Source: UBA946 sp031550725 (GTDB lineage: Bacteria; Bacillota; Clostridia; Oscillospirales; Ruminococcaceae). From it: a stretch of DNA of 64,000 nt. Position 1 is the first letter of the stretch; each line of letters opens with the position of its first letter. The notes beneath the pieces were generated by a model that was not told the origin of the DNA, searched no databases, and saw only the letters and a program-made list of their open reading frames with translations. Shown one piece after another: positions 25,327-34,012 of this stretch. Position numbers and translations under genes: made by a program. The stretch lies in contig JAVBOH010000004.1 of NCBI GenBank assembly GCA_031550725.1, forward strand, positions 62,001 to 126,000, in the 5' to 3' direction.

Positions 25327-26118
25327 TCATGTAATGTACATCAAAATCATAAACAACGGCTGATGAATGAGATAAATCAGCAATGAATGTCTGCCGATAA
25401 ACCTAATCACAGGTGTCTTAATATTATAAAACCAATCCGGCAGCTTATGCTCTTTAACAGGCTTTGATAAAGCTGTACCTGCTAAAAACATAAAAAAGTG
25501 CGGAATTAAAGGGAAGTAATCGGATGAAAAAAAGTCATATGACGGAATGCCAAGCGGATAAAGATATTCACGGTCACGAGGCAAATTAAAATAAACCTTA
25601 GCGGCAAACAGATTAATTTCACCACGACTAAAATTGTAAAACATTATGTAAAGCAGAATGCAAACAAAAAATGTGATATACCAAGGAAGTTTATTAAGTA
25701 AAGGCTTTATAAACTCATATAAAATCATGCTTACACCAAAAAAAGTCAGCACCCCAAAAACAATAATATCATCAGGTGCAAAAATTGAAAAGCCAATGGT
25801 AATAAGCTCGCCTATCAGAAAGAGCATGACACCTCTTTTAAGCGAGTTGGATGAAAAAGCTGTGCAAATTCCCGAAACGCTGAACAGAATTATTAGAAAG
25901 GAAACATGGATAATTTCCATTGTATCAGAGAAGAAAAAGGGGATATGAAACCCCTTGAAATAAATCAAGTCAAATAAAAGATGATAAATAACAACAAAAA
26001 TTGTAGCCGCACCACGCAAAGCATCAAGTATATCGATACGGTTTTTTCTGCTGAATGCAGGCTGTGAGGATATATTATCCATAAAAATGCGACCACTCTT
26101 TCTAAAACTTCCATACAT
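25327..26118 (-). CDS. Membrane protein, DUF1624/HGSNAT-like acyltransferase
   Basis: Polytopic membrane protein of 263 residues with about seven hydrophobic segments. It resembles the DUF1624/heparan-alpha-glucosaminide N-acetyltransferase catalytic family: RIDILDALRGAATIFVVIYH (about 27-46) near the N-terminus, a charged loop around LPRDREYLYPLG, and the C-terminal FIGRHSLLIYLIHQPLF (about 239-255). Members are thought to transfer acyl groups to sugars across the membrane; the substrate is unknown here. An in-frame ATG at 26082 is an alternative start; the one at 26118 has AAAGAG close upstream. It appears monocistronic. Confidence 0.8.
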   Translation of the reverse strand: MYGSFRKSGRIFMDNISSQPAFSRKNRIDILDALRGAATIFVVIYHLLFDLIYFKGFHIPFFFSDTMEIIHVSFLIILFSVSGICTAFSSNSLKRGVMLFLIGELITIGFSIFAPDDIIVFGVLTFFGVSMILYEFIKPLLNKLPWYITFFVCILLYIMFYNFSRGEINLFAAKVYFNLPRDREYLYPLGIPSYDFFSSDYFPLIPHFFMFLAGTALSKPVKEHKLPDWFYNIKTPVIRFIGRHSLLIYLIHQPLFMILMYIT

Positions 26119-26133
26119 AATACTCTTTAAGGT

Positions 26134-26209
26134 TTAAAATTCATAGTTTTTCCCGCTCTTGCTATTCGTTCTCTAAAGAACTGTTAGGTCGGAATAACTA
26201 CAATTTTAA
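26134..26209 (-). repeat. 76-base dispersed repeat, copy B
   Basis: Inverted relative to copy A at 8752-8827, exactly the same length, and best conserved in the first 40 bases, including AGAGAACGA and CCGACC. It has terminal inverted repeats TTAAAATT/AATTTTAA and a central self-complementary GTTCTTTAGAGAAC (minus strand). It lies in the 310-base gap between the acyltransferase gene and purC; apart from this and the purC terminator nothing else is seen there. Confidence 0.75.
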
Positions 26210-26376
26210 TACATTAAATTGTATAAATATATTGTACCATAAAATAGCAAGCAATACAAGAGTTCGATGTTTTTTTACATGATAACTCATGAATGTATAA
26301 ATTTATTTTACTTTAAAATATAAATGTGTAAGTATCAGTGTAAAATTCCGTAAAAATGTGTAAATAATCCCAAACA

Positions 26377-26410
26377 AAAAACAAGCCGAAATAAAATGAC
26401 GGCTTGTTTT
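26377..26410 (-). terminator. Terminator of purC
   Basis: AAAACAAGCCG pairs with CGGCTTGTTTT across an 11-base loop, with the minus-strand tail TTTTTTGTTTGG. It lies 19 bases after the purC stop. Confidence 0.85.
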
Positions 26411-26428
26411 GTTTTTTATATATAAAAA

Positions 26429-27115
26429 TTAAGAAATCTTATCAAGAATAACCTTAGCGCAGTCAATCTGATTAGGAATATTTCCGTTTTCATCACGAAC
26501 TCTCCAGATGTCAGGAGTGATTTCATCAGCAACATAAATCTTACCGTTTTCGTCATAACCAACTTCGATTTTAAGGTCGATAAGAGTAAGATTCATGCTC
26601 TTAAGCTCAGTTCTAAGAACATCGCCAACCTTAACAAGAATATCCAAAGCCTCGTTATACTGACCTTCAACAAGCAGTCCCTTCATCTGACAAAGTCTGT
26701 CAGTGATAAGCGGATCGCCCATAGCGTCATCCTTAAGAGTAACCTCTAAATATGGAGGATCGAAAACGATGCCTTCTTCAAGAGAAAATCTTCTGCACAT
26801 ACTGCCTGCAGTGAAGTAACGAAGAACAAATTCAAGCTTAGGAACAGTTAGCTGTCTAACTTCCATAAGACCATTTTCAACATCAGAACTCAAATAGTGA
26901 GTAGGAATACCGTTCTTTTCAAGTAATTCGAAGAAATAGCTAGTAACCTTAAGTCCAACCTTACCCTTACCTGCAACGCTTCCGCCAACTGTGTTAGAGC
27001 CTGGGTCAAAAACACCATTTTCACCAGTAGCGTCATCTTTAAACAATAGATAAACAGCACCAGTATCTTCGTTTGTAAGTACGTCCTTTGTTTTTCCGTT
27101 ATACAACTTTTTCAT
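26429..27115 (-). CDS. purC: SAICAR synthetase PurC
   Basis: Phosphoribosylaminoimidazole-succinocarboxamide synthase: ATP-dependent ligation of CAIR and aspartate in purine synthesis. At 228 residues the length is typical. It starts KLYNGKTKDV, contains AGKGKVGLKVTSYFFELLE, VPKLEFVLRYFTAGS (equivalent to the usual VRN region), SMNLTLIDLKIEVGYD and the signature ADEITPDIWRVRD. It reads as a somewhat divergent PurC. It is not in a pur operon here and has its own promoter and terminator. AAGGAGGATTTCTG supplies the ribosome-binding site. Confidence 0.93.
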   Translation of the reverse strand: MKKLYNGKTKDVLTNEDTGAVYLLFKDDATGENGVFDPGSNTVGGSVAGKGKVGLKVTSYFFELLEKNGIPTHYLSSDVENGLMEVRQLTVPKLEFVLRYFTAGSMCRRFSLEEGIVFDPPYLEVTLKDDAMGDPLITDRLCQMKGLLVEGQYNEALDILVKVGDVLRTELKSMNLTLIDLKIEVGYDENGKIYVADEITPDIWRVRDENGNIPNQIDCAKVILDKIS

Positions 27116-27180
27116 CAGAAATCCTCCTTAAGATTTTGCTTTACCCAAAAGGGATAAGCATCGAATAAACTGCAAAAAAC

Positions 27181-27209
27181 ATTATATCATATTTTGTCAT
27201 ATAAGTCAA
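27181..27209 (-). promoter_or_regulatory. Sigma-A promoter of purC
   Basis: Minus strand: TTGACT (27204-27209), 17-base spacer, TATAAT (27181-27186). The 5' UTR of about 60 bases has a small GCTTATCCC/GGGTAAAGC hairpin. No purine riboswitch or PUR box is apparent. The remainder of the 27116-27517 gap shows only a weak hairpin at about 27326-27367. Confidence 0.82.
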
Positions 27210-27517
27210 TTACACACAAAATATTTTTAATATATTGCATAAATTATTTAACAAAATCCAATTAAAAATATATTACATAAACTATGAGAAATTGCAAACA
27301 CCAAGGTGAACATTTCAAGAAAAAAAGGTAATCACCCACACTTTCCACAGTTAGCGATTACTTTTCATTTAACATATTAGGATAAACCGTTTATCATGTA
27401 ACAAAAGTTACAAGGCAGGCATTATTTATGAAATTTTATATTGGAAGTATAACCCTAATAAAATAAGCAATAATAAGGATATAAAATTAACCTGAATAAT
27501 GAAAGGGCGTTATAAAT

Positions 27518-28195
27518 ATGAAACAGATAAACAACAGCAACAGAAAAACATATATCGGTATATTACTTATCGTGCTTATTATAGTTGCAGTGATAGTATC
27601 AATACCAAACATGGTGGTAAAATCCATGCCGACAGCACAGAATGTGACAGTAAAAAAGCTGACACATAACGAAACAATTGATGTTTCAGGCAGTATAATC
27701 AAAGATGCAAAAACTGGTGAAATGTGGATACAAACCTTTGTGAATGAAAAGGATATAAGTACGGTAAAAACAGGACAGACAGCAGAAATCACAGGAGATG
27801 CATTCCCTGACTGCGTGTATACGGGTGAAGTGAAAACGATAGCAGATACAGCAACAAAAATTCAGGTTGGAAATACTATGAAAACAATGGTGCAGGTTGA
27901 TATTGAAATCACCGATGCCGATGACACATTAAAAGCAGGCTTTACAGCGAATGCAAAGGTGAAAACCTCCGAACCAAAGGAAATGACAGTAATTCCATAT
28001 GACGTGATAAATCAGGATGAAATCGGCGAGTATGTTTATATACTTCGTGACGGCAAGGCTATGAAAAAATATATCAGCACAGGTGCGGAGCTAAGTCAGG
28101 GAGTTGAAGTATTAAACGGTATTTTGGAAAGCGACACTATTATAAGTGTTAGCAAGGACATCGAGGATGGCAAGGCTGTTATTTTGGAAGAATAA
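27518..28195 (+). CDS. Shortened HlyD/MacA-like membrane-fusion protein
   Basis: Periplasmic-adaptor-type protein anchored by one N-terminal membrane segment (YIGILLIVLIIVAVIVS, about 11-27). After a short lipoyl-like strand (ETIDVSGSI, about 53-61) it goes straight into the beta-barrel domain (WIQTFVNEKDISTVKTGQTA, about 72-91) and a membrane-proximal domain. At 225 residues it lacks the usual coiled-coil hairpin and most of the lipoyl domain of MacA-like proteins. It sits 49 bases before a MacB-type permease, so it belongs to an ABC export or signalling system, but no ATPase gene is present. Function inferred only from family and context. Confidence 0.8.
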   Translation: MKQINNSNRKTYIGILLIVLIIVAVIVSIPNMVVKSMPTAQNVTVKKLTHNETIDVSGSIIKDAKTGEMWIQTFVNEKDISTVKTGQTAEITGDAFPDCVYTGEVKTIADTATKIQVGNTMKTMVQVDIEITDADDTLKAGFTANAKVKTSEPKEMTVIPYDVINQDEIGEYVYILRDGKAMKKYISTGAELSQGVEVLNGILESDTIISVSKDIEDGKAVILEE

Positions 28196-28244
28196 TTGTA
28201 TGGTATTAAAACTGCAATTTTAATAGGTGAAAGGGGATGTATAA

Positions 28245-29426
28245 ATGCTTGATTCATTAAAAAAAGGACTTGTATGCATATTTCGCAACAAGCTACGTGC
28301 AGTGCTGACGATAACAGGAATTGCAGTCGGTGTAATGTCCGTCGTTATAGTATCATCAATAGGGGAACTTGGAAAAAGTGCAATTGGTACAGAGCTTTCT
28401 GGTATGGGTTTAGACAGCCTTGTTGTATCGGCACAAACAAGTGGAGTAAGTATTCTTGATAAATCGGATTTGGAGATGATACGTACAGTCAAAAACGTCA
28501 GTAATGCAATGCCTTTAATGAGCGTTATATCCGAGGGTACAATAAAAAATGACCATGTTGCCTGCATGGTATGGGGAATAAATGAGGATGCAGACAAGGT
28601 TATCGACCTTAATGTTTTGCATGGCAGACTTATAAATAAAGGTGATATCGCCGAAGAAAGCCTTGTGTGCGTTATTGACGAGGCTATTGCTGAAACTGCA
28701 TATATGAGGAGCAATATAATAGGCAAGCATATTAATATCACGCTTAATGGGCAGGATTTGGACTTTGAGATAGTAGGTGTTGTAAAAAATGGTGTCAACA
28801 CATTGCAGAATATGCTTGGCGGATTTATCCCTGATTTTGTATATATTCCATATTCTGTCATGCAGACAAGCTATAATGTATCAAGGTTTGACCAAATAAC
28901 AGTGCGCCTTGAGGATAATACAGAAAGTGACACAGTTGCGGCATCAATAAAAAATATCCTTTCAGTCGAGAAAAAAGACTCCGCAGTTTCTGTGGAAAAT
29001 CTTCTTAAGCAAAAGGATAAAATGAATAATATCATGGGTATTGCGACAATTGCACTATCGGCTGTTGCTGGAATAAGCCTTGTTGTATCAGGTATTTCCA
29101 TCATGACGGTTATGCTCGTGTCCGTCAGTGAGCGTACTCGTGAGATTGGAATAAAAAAGTCAATTGGTGCATCGACATACAGTATAATGTTTGAATTTAT
29201 GCTTGAATCCGTGCTTATAACCGTCACGGGAGCGTTGCTAGGGTTTGTGACTGGTGCGGGAATATCGGCATTAATCTGCATTCTGATTGGCTATCCTGTT
29301 AAAATCAACCTTGGATTATGCGCTGTGGTAATGCTGATTTCTATTTTTATAGGAGTGCTGTTCGGCGTATATCCTGCATATAAGGCATCAAAACTAAAGC
29401 CTGTTGAGGCTTTAAGGCATGATTGA
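28245..29426 (+). CDS. MacB/FtsX-type ABC transporter permease
   Basis: Integral membrane protein of 393 residues with the FtsX/MacB layout: N-terminal amphipathic helix and first membrane segment (LRAVLTITGIAVGVMSVVIV, about 18-37), a large extracytoplasmic domain (about 40-265), then three C-terminal segments. The conserved cytoplasmic loop ERTREIGIKKSIGAS (about 298-312) and the closing VYPAYKASKLKPVEALRHD are diagnostic. These permeases transmit ATP-driven motion across the membrane rather than carry substrate through a channel. The partner ATPase is missing between or beside these genes and must be supplied elsewhere, or the system is decayed. Confidence 0.93.
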   Translation: MLDSLKKGLVCIFRNKLRAVLTITGIAVGVMSVVIVSSIGELGKSAIGTELSGMGLDSLVVSAQTSGVSILDKSDLEMIRTVKNVSNAMPLMSVISEGTIKNDHVACMVWGINEDADKVIDLNVLHGRLINKGDIAEESLVCVIDEAIAETAYMRSNIIGKHINITLNGQDLDFEIVGVVKNGVNTLQNMLGGFIPDFVYIPYSVMQTSYNVSRFDQITVRLEDNTESDTVAASIKNILSVEKKDSAVSVENLLKQKDKMNNIMGIATIALSAVAGISLVVSGISIMTVMLVSVSERTREIGIKKSIGASTYSIMFEFMLESVLITVTGALLGFVTGAGISALICILIGYPVKINLGLCAVVMLISIFIGVLFGVYPAYKASKLKPVEALRHD

Positions 29427-29434
29427 ATAATATT

Positions 29435-29461
29435 GGCTGCTGTAAAAAAATTACAGCAGCC
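29435..29461 (+). terminator. Terminator of the MFP-permease operon
   Basis: GGCTGCTGTAA (29435-29445) pairs with TTACAGCAGCC (29451-29461) with a 5-base A loop; the T-tract is weak (TTAGTC). Confidence 0.75.
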
Positions 29462-29627
29462 TTAGTCTGTAGAAAAACCCCTAATATCGCAAGTAAATTT
29501 TGTAGTTTAGCGCAAGAGAAATATGGTTAATAAAAGCCCAAGTTTCAAGGCTATATTCATTTTATGCGGCAGTTTAAATCGAGAATTAAGCTAACTCCAA
29601 CTGAGTTCAGATACAGAAATATACAGC

Positions 29628-29657
29628 AAAACAGCCATCAAAATTGACAGCTGTTTT
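29628..29657 (-). terminator. Terminator of the hyd maturation operon
   Basis: AAAACAGC (29628-29635) pairs with GCTGTTTT (29650-29657), directly beyond the hydF stop. On the minus strand it is followed by GCTGTATATTTC, while TTTTTT lies on its other side, so it may be bidirectional. Confidence 0.6.
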
Positions 29658-29664
29658 TTATTTT

Positions 29665-30852
29665 TTATTCGTTCGCAAACACTTCTATACTCTTTTTTAG
29701 TATACCTTTTATATGCGCAATTGCTGTGCCATAATTTGTATATGGAATACCCATTTCGGTTGTGAGTTTCATTCGGTATTTCACCTCACGCTCATTTAGC
29801 ATACATCCGCCGCAGTGTATTACTAAATTATATCCATGCAAGTCGTCTGGAAATTCTGTACCTGATGTGTATTCAAATGATACGTCTTTTTTGCTGTATT
29901 CTTTCACCCAATTTGGCAGTTTAACTGTGCCTATATCATTGCATTGGCGATGATGTGTACACCCCTCGGATATAAGAATTTTATCTCCGTCTTTGAGGTT
30001 ATCCAAAGCTTTTGCTCCATCAACAACCGTTCTCAAGTCACCTTTATAACGAGCAAAAAGTATCGAAAATGATGTAAGCATTACATCGTTTGGTGTCGCT
30101 TTTGAAACCATTTCAAAGGCTTGGCTGTCTGTGATAACAAGCTTCGGAGGAGGTTTAAGTTCTGTAATAGTTTCGGCATATTCAGTGTCACGGCAAACTA
30201 TTGCAATCGCACCAGTTTCAAGTATATCACGAATGACTTGCTGCTGTGGAAGTATAAGCCGTCCTTTTGGTGCAGATTCATCAATTGGAATGACTAAAAC
30301 TATCCTGTCATTTGGTTTTATAATGTCTGATACAAGATGCTTTTTTGTAGCATTATAAGAAATTTGCTTTGCGATTAATTCACGAAGTTCGTTTATATTT
30401 GTACCGTTTTTAGCACTCACAAATATTTCATTATCTGCTAATTTACTCGTATCAAATGTATACATATCAGATTTGTTATATGCAATTACATATGGAATTC
30501 CTTTTGTTTTTATGCGTTCGATAAGTTCAAAATCCTCCGTAGATTTTCCAAAACCGTCAATTACGACAATCGCAATATCCGTTTTGTTTAACACCTGATA
30601 TGCTTTTTTTACACGTATTTCCCCAAGCTCGCCAGTGTCATCAATTCCTGCGGTATCGATTATCATTACAGCGCCAATCGGGAGAATTTCCATAGCTTTA
30701 TATACTGGGTCGGTGGTTGTTCCTAAGTTATCTGAAACTATTGCAAGATTTTGATTTGTTATTGCATTTATAAGGCTTGATTTACCTGAATTTCGTCTGC
30801 CGAAAATGCCTATATGAACTCGTTCGGAGGATGGAGTATTGTTCATGCTCAT
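29665..30852 (-). CDS. hydF: [FeFe]-hydrogenase maturation GTPase HydF
   Basis: Scaffold protein on which HydE and HydG products are assembled into the 2Fe subcluster of [FeFe]-hydrogenase. From the chosen start it has 395 residues. The N-terminal GTPase shows the P-loop FGRRNSGKSSLINA (about 16-29), DTAG and NKSD. The C-terminal cluster-binding part shows EGCTHHRQ and HCGGCM, the CxH...HCxxC ligands. Start: the frame opens at 30888, but ATG 30852 is eight bases after AAAGGAG. It follows hydG by 42 bases and completes the regulator-hydE-hydG-hydF operon. Confidence 0.96.
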   Translation of the reverse strand: MSMNNTPSSERVHIGIFGRRNSGKSSLINAITNQNLAIVSDNLGTTTDPVYKAMEILPIGAVMIIDTAGIDDTGELGEIRVKKAYQVLNKTDIAIVVIDGFGKSTEDFELIERIKTKGIPYVIAYNKSDMYTFDTSKLADNEIFVSAKNGTNINELRELIAKQISYNATKKHLVSDIIKPNDRIVLVIPIDESAPKGRLILPQQQVIRDILETGAIAIVCRDTEYAETITELKPPPKLVITDSQAFEMVSKATPNDVMLTSFSILFARYKGDLRTVVDGAKALDNLKDGDKILISEGCTHHRQCNDIGTVKLPNWVKEYSKKDVSFEYTSGTEFPDDLHGYNLVIHCGGCMLNEREVKYRMKLTTEMGIPYTNYGTAIAHIKGILKKSIEVFANE

Positions 30853-30894
30853 TAAAATTGCTCCTTTCAGTAATCTACAATTTTGCAAATTCTC

Positions 30895-32325
30895 TTAAAA
30901 CCTGAAATCCCTGCTGCCGTTTGCAATTGCGATAAGATTATCATATGCAATCTGCTTTGTTTTAGGGTTAGTCACGTTCTCTATCTCACGCATGATAAGT
31001 TCCTCACCTACCTTTTTGGTTTCCTCAGTTGCATAGTCACAAATATACTCTTTAAGTGTCATCAGCGCATTTGGATGACAGCAATTCGCTATCTGACCGC
31101 TCTTGCAAAGCTCCATAAATCTATCACCTGTACGCCCCTCACGATAACACGCTGTACACAAGCTTGGGATATATCCTAAGTCCATAAGCCACTTTATAAC
31201 TTCATCAAAAGTCCTGTTATCGATAACATCAAACTGCTCGGATTTATCATCCTCTGGCTCTGGCTCACAGTATCCGCCAACGCTAGTTCGTGAGCCGCCG
31301 CTAACCTGTGAAACACCCAGTTCAAGTACTTTCTCACGGCACTTCTGACTTTCACGGGTAGAAACTATCATACCAGTGTATGGCACAGCAATTCTTATAC
31401 ACGCAACAATTTTTGCAAAAATATCATCACTGATTCCATTTTCAAAGGCTGACGAATCGATATCATCGGCATTTCGTATTCTTGGTACGCTGATTGTATG
31501 CGGTCCAACTCCATGAACTGCTTCTAAATGCTCGGCGTGCATTAAAAGTCCTGCAAAGTCATAACGATACATTTCAAGTCCGAAAAGCACGCCAATTCCA
31601 ACATCATCAATACCGCCATCCATTGCTCTGTCCATTGCCTCGGTATGATATGCATAATCTTTTTTAGGACCTGTCGGATGAAGTTTTTCATAACTTTCCT
31701 TATGGTAAGTTTCCTGAAATAATATATATGTACCGATTCCTGCATCGGCAAGTTTACGGTAATTTTCTACGGTTGTTGCAGCAATATTTACATTAACACG
31801 TCTTATTGCTCCATTTTTATGCTTGATACTATAAATGGTTTTTATACTTTCGAGGATATACTCAATTGGGTTATTCTGTGGGTCCTCTCCTGCTTCAATT
31901 GCAAGACGTTTATGCCCCATATCCTGTAAAGCGATAACCTCACGTCTGATATCATCCTGCGATAATTTTTTTCTTGCGATATGTTTATTTTTCATGTGAT
32001 ATGGGCAGTATACACAGCCATTCACGCAATAATTCGAAAGATACAAAGGTGCAAACATTACGATACGTTTGCCATAAAATTCTTCCTTTATAGCCTTTGC
32101 AAGTGTAAATATTTCATCATTTTTTTCACTTATATCGCAATCCAAAAGTACCATTGCATCACGATATGATAAACCTTTTTTCAGTCTTGCTTTTTCTAAG
32201 ATTTTATTGATAAGTTGAAGATTAGATTTATTTTGTTTGGCATATTCAAGTGCTGATAAAATTTCATCATGGCTAATAAATTCTTCTGCTTTTAAAGATT
32301 TTGGATTGTAATTGTTCATATTCAT
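30895..32325 (-). CDS. hydG: [FeFe]-hydrogenase maturase HydG
   Basis: Radical-SAM tyrosine lyase that makes the CO and CN ligands of the H-cluster from tyrosine. At 476 residues it has the expected length. The radical-SAM cluster motif CVNGCVYC (Cx3Cx2C) lies at about 96-103 and is followed by HMKNKHIARKKL. The auxiliary cluster is bound by the C-terminal CTACYREGRTGDRFMELCKS and CCHPNALMTLKEY segments, which distinguish HydG from ThiH. It sits between hydE and hydF. Confidence 0.97.
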   Translation of the reverse strand: MNMNNYNPKSLKAEEFISHDEILSALEYAKQNKSNLQLINKILEKARLKKGLSYRDAMVLLDCDISEKNDEIFTLAKAIKEEFYGKRIVMFAPLYLSNYCVNGCVYCPYHMKNKHIARKKLSQDDIRREVIALQDMGHKRLAIEAGEDPQNNPIEYILESIKTIYSIKHKNGAIRRVNVNIAATTVENYRKLADAGIGTYILFQETYHKESYEKLHPTGPKKDYAYHTEAMDRAMDGGIDDVGIGVLFGLEMYRYDFAGLLMHAEHLEAVHGVGPHTISVPRIRNADDIDSSAFENGISDDIFAKIVACIRIAVPYTGMIVSTRESQKCREKVLELGVSQVSGGSRTSVGGYCEPEPEDDKSEQFDVIDNRTFDEVIKWLMDLGYIPSLCTACYREGRTGDRFMELCKSGQIANCCHPNALMTLKEYICDYATEETKKVGEELIMREIENVTNPKTKQIAYDNLIAIANGSRDFRF

Positions 32326-32403
32326 TTTCCTTTCTTAATGTGTCAGGATTTTATTCCTTTCACGTCAGATGGTTTAATTTTTTTATATGGATTTATTGTT
32401 TAT

Positions 32404-33459
32404 TTATAAAATATAATCCCCCCTTGTCATACTGATTTGATAACCTAATTTTTTTAACATATCGTCAAGATGTGAAAGGTATTCTTCTTCGCTTGTGTTT
32501 TGTGTAAATTTATTGTCATACAAGGAATATTTACCCCTTTCACTAGGTGGTGAAATATTCATCATGATAACGTTTGCTCCAGCTAAAATACCTTTTTCAC
32601 GACCACCTTTTGATACTGTTTCAAGTGCTGTTGTTGCAGGAATTAATGCGTTGGGGAGCATTAATCTTGTAAGGGCTGTCATGAAAAGTGTAAGTTCTTC
32701 TGTACCACTTTTTTCATCTTTGAACGGTGTATCTTTATGCGGTAAAAACGGTCCTATGCCTATCATTTGAGGATTTAATTCTTTCATAAAAATCATATCA
32801 TCTGCAAGATTTTCGGCAGTCTGAAAAGGTGAGCCAACCATAAATCCACAACCAACCTGATACCCAATTTTCTTTAAATCATACAAGCATTTATATCGAT
32901 TTTCTGCTGACATTTTATCAGGGTGCAGTTTGCTATAATGTGTGCTGTCGGCGGTTTCATGACGAAGTAAAAATCTGTCTGCACCTGCATTATAGTATGA
33001 CAAATAGCTTTCATGTGGCTTTTCACCGATTGATAATGTTACTGCACAGTCATTATGTCTTGACTTTATTTCATGCACAATATCAATTATAATTTCATCA
33101 GTATAAAAGTTATCCTCACCGCCTTGCAAAACAAAGGAACGAAAGCCTAAATCATATCCTTTTTGGGCAGTATCAAGAATTTGTTCTTTAGATAAACGGT
33201 ATCGCTCACAGTTTTTATTACCTGCTCTTATACCGCAATAATAGCAGTCATTTTTGCAGAAATTTGTAAATTCAATCAGCCCACGCATAAATATTTTATT
33301 GCCATATACACGCTTGCTTACTTGTGAAGATTTTTCAAAAAGATATGTGGATATTTCATCACTGCGGTTATTTATCAGCGTGACAAATTCTGATTTTGTG
33401 AGGGTATGTGTATCGTGTAATTTATCAACTAAATGTTTTAATTTATCCAAATGTGTCAC
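32404..33459 (-). CDS. hydE: [FeFe]-hydrogenase maturase HydE
   Basis: Radical-SAM enzyme needed to build the azadithiolate bridge of the H-cluster. At 351 residues, the cluster motif CKNDCYYC (Cx3Cx2C) is at about 68-75 in the run FTNFCKNDCYYCGIRAGN, followed by FRSFVLQGGEDNFYTD and the C-terminal MTRGDYI. This matches HydE rather than BioB. It is 78 bases upstream of hydG and 23 bases after the TM1266-like gene. Confidence 0.96.
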   Translation of the reverse strand: MTHLDKLKHLVDKLHDTHTLTKSEFVTLINNRSDEISTYLFEKSSQVSKRVYGNKIFMRGLIEFTNFCKNDCYYCGIRAGNKNCERYRLSKEQILDTAQKGYDLGFRSFVLQGGEDNFYTDEIIIDIVHEIKSRHNDCAVTLSIGEKPHESYLSYYNAGADRFLLRHETADSTHYSKLHPDKMSAENRYKCLYDLKKIGYQVGCGFMVGSPFQTAENLADDMIFMKELNPQMIGIGPFLPHKDTPFKDEKSGTEELTLFMTALTRLMLPNALIPATTALETVSKGGREKGILAGANVIMMNISPPSERGKYSLYDNKFTQNTSEEEYLSHLDDMLKKLGYQISMTRGDYIL

Positions 33460-33482
33460 CTCTGTTTATTTAATATGGGCGA

Positions 33483-33734
33483 TTATTCCGGCATTTTTGA
33501 ATAAACCGTTTTTGTGCTAACCCCGTCAAGCATACCGAGTTTGCCTGAAACCGAACTGATAACATCCTGCGGCGCATCCATAGCTATACTCATGATTGAC
33601 ACATCACGCTTTTGATATGGTATACCCATTCTTCCAATGATATACTGCGCATTTTCATGCAGAATTTCATTAAGCTTGTCAACTGAATTCATGTTGCTGA
33701 CAACAATTCCGATTAGTGCCACTCTAGTTTCCAT
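33483..33734 (-). CDS. Iron-only hydrogenase system regulator, TM1266-like
   Basis: Small ACT/NikR-C-like protein of about 83 residues belonging to the group found beside hydEFG genes and called iron-only hydrogenase system regulator. It starts METRVALIGIVVSN and contains HENAQYIIGRMGIPYQKRD and a C-terminal LGMLDGVSTKTVYSK. There is no DNA-binding domain, so a regulatory role rests on genomic association. An ATG at 33749 overlaps the GGAGGT Shine-Dalgarno; ATG 33734 is spaced correctly from it. First gene of the maturation operon. Confidence 0.9.
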   Translation of the reverse strand: METRVALIGIVVSNMNSVDKLNEILHENAQYIIGRMGIPYQKRDVSIMSIAMDAPQDVISSVSGKLGMLDGVSTKTVYSKMPE

Positions 33735-33767
33735 TAATTTGACCTCCATTAATAATTGATATGCAAC

Positions 33768-33802
33768 GGGCGATTAAAACGTTGCGACGCATCGCCCCTA
33801 CA
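33768..33802. repeat. Dispersed TGTAGGG palindromic element, copy 3
   Basis: GGGCGAT (33768-33774) pairs with ATCGCCC (33791-33797) around a GC-rich loop containing GTTGCGACGC, and the right edge reads CCCCTACA, i.e. TGTAGGGG on the minus strand. It lies in the leader of the hyd maturation operon, between the attenuator-like hairpin and the first gene. Confidence 0.65.
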
Positions 33803-33810
33803 AATAAAAA

Positions 33811-33836
33811 TCCCGTACCTTAAATAAGATACGGGA
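33811..33836 (-). terminator. Intrinsic terminator/attenuator in the hyd operon leader
   Basis: On the minus strand TCCCGTATCTT pairs with AAGGTACGGGA (one G-U pair, 4-base loop), followed by TTTTTATTTG. It lies about 170 bases into the predicted transcript and about 77 bases before the first hyd gene. An upstream leader segment AAGATACGAGG (minus strand, 33935-33945) can pair with its 5' arm at 10 of 11 positions, giving a possible antiterminator. Alternatively it is just a terminator for read-through from the ABC operon. Confidence 0.7.
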
Positions 33837-34012
33837 GATAATTTTAAATATAGATATACTTATGGTGCAAGAAAATACACGCATAAATATAGGTATCTTT
33901 AATTTTATCACCTTTGACAAAAGGATTTTAACAACCTCGTATCTTAGATATAAAACCAATATACTTTAATTTGATTTGTATACAGAACTAATCTGAAATA
34001 CTCATCAATATT

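Noticed and set aside
28220..28861. 213-codon minus-strand open frame inside the permease gene
   Set aside because: Antisense shadow of a conserved MacB-type permease; composition dominated by Ser/Ile/Thr, as expected for the reverse of membrane-protein codons.
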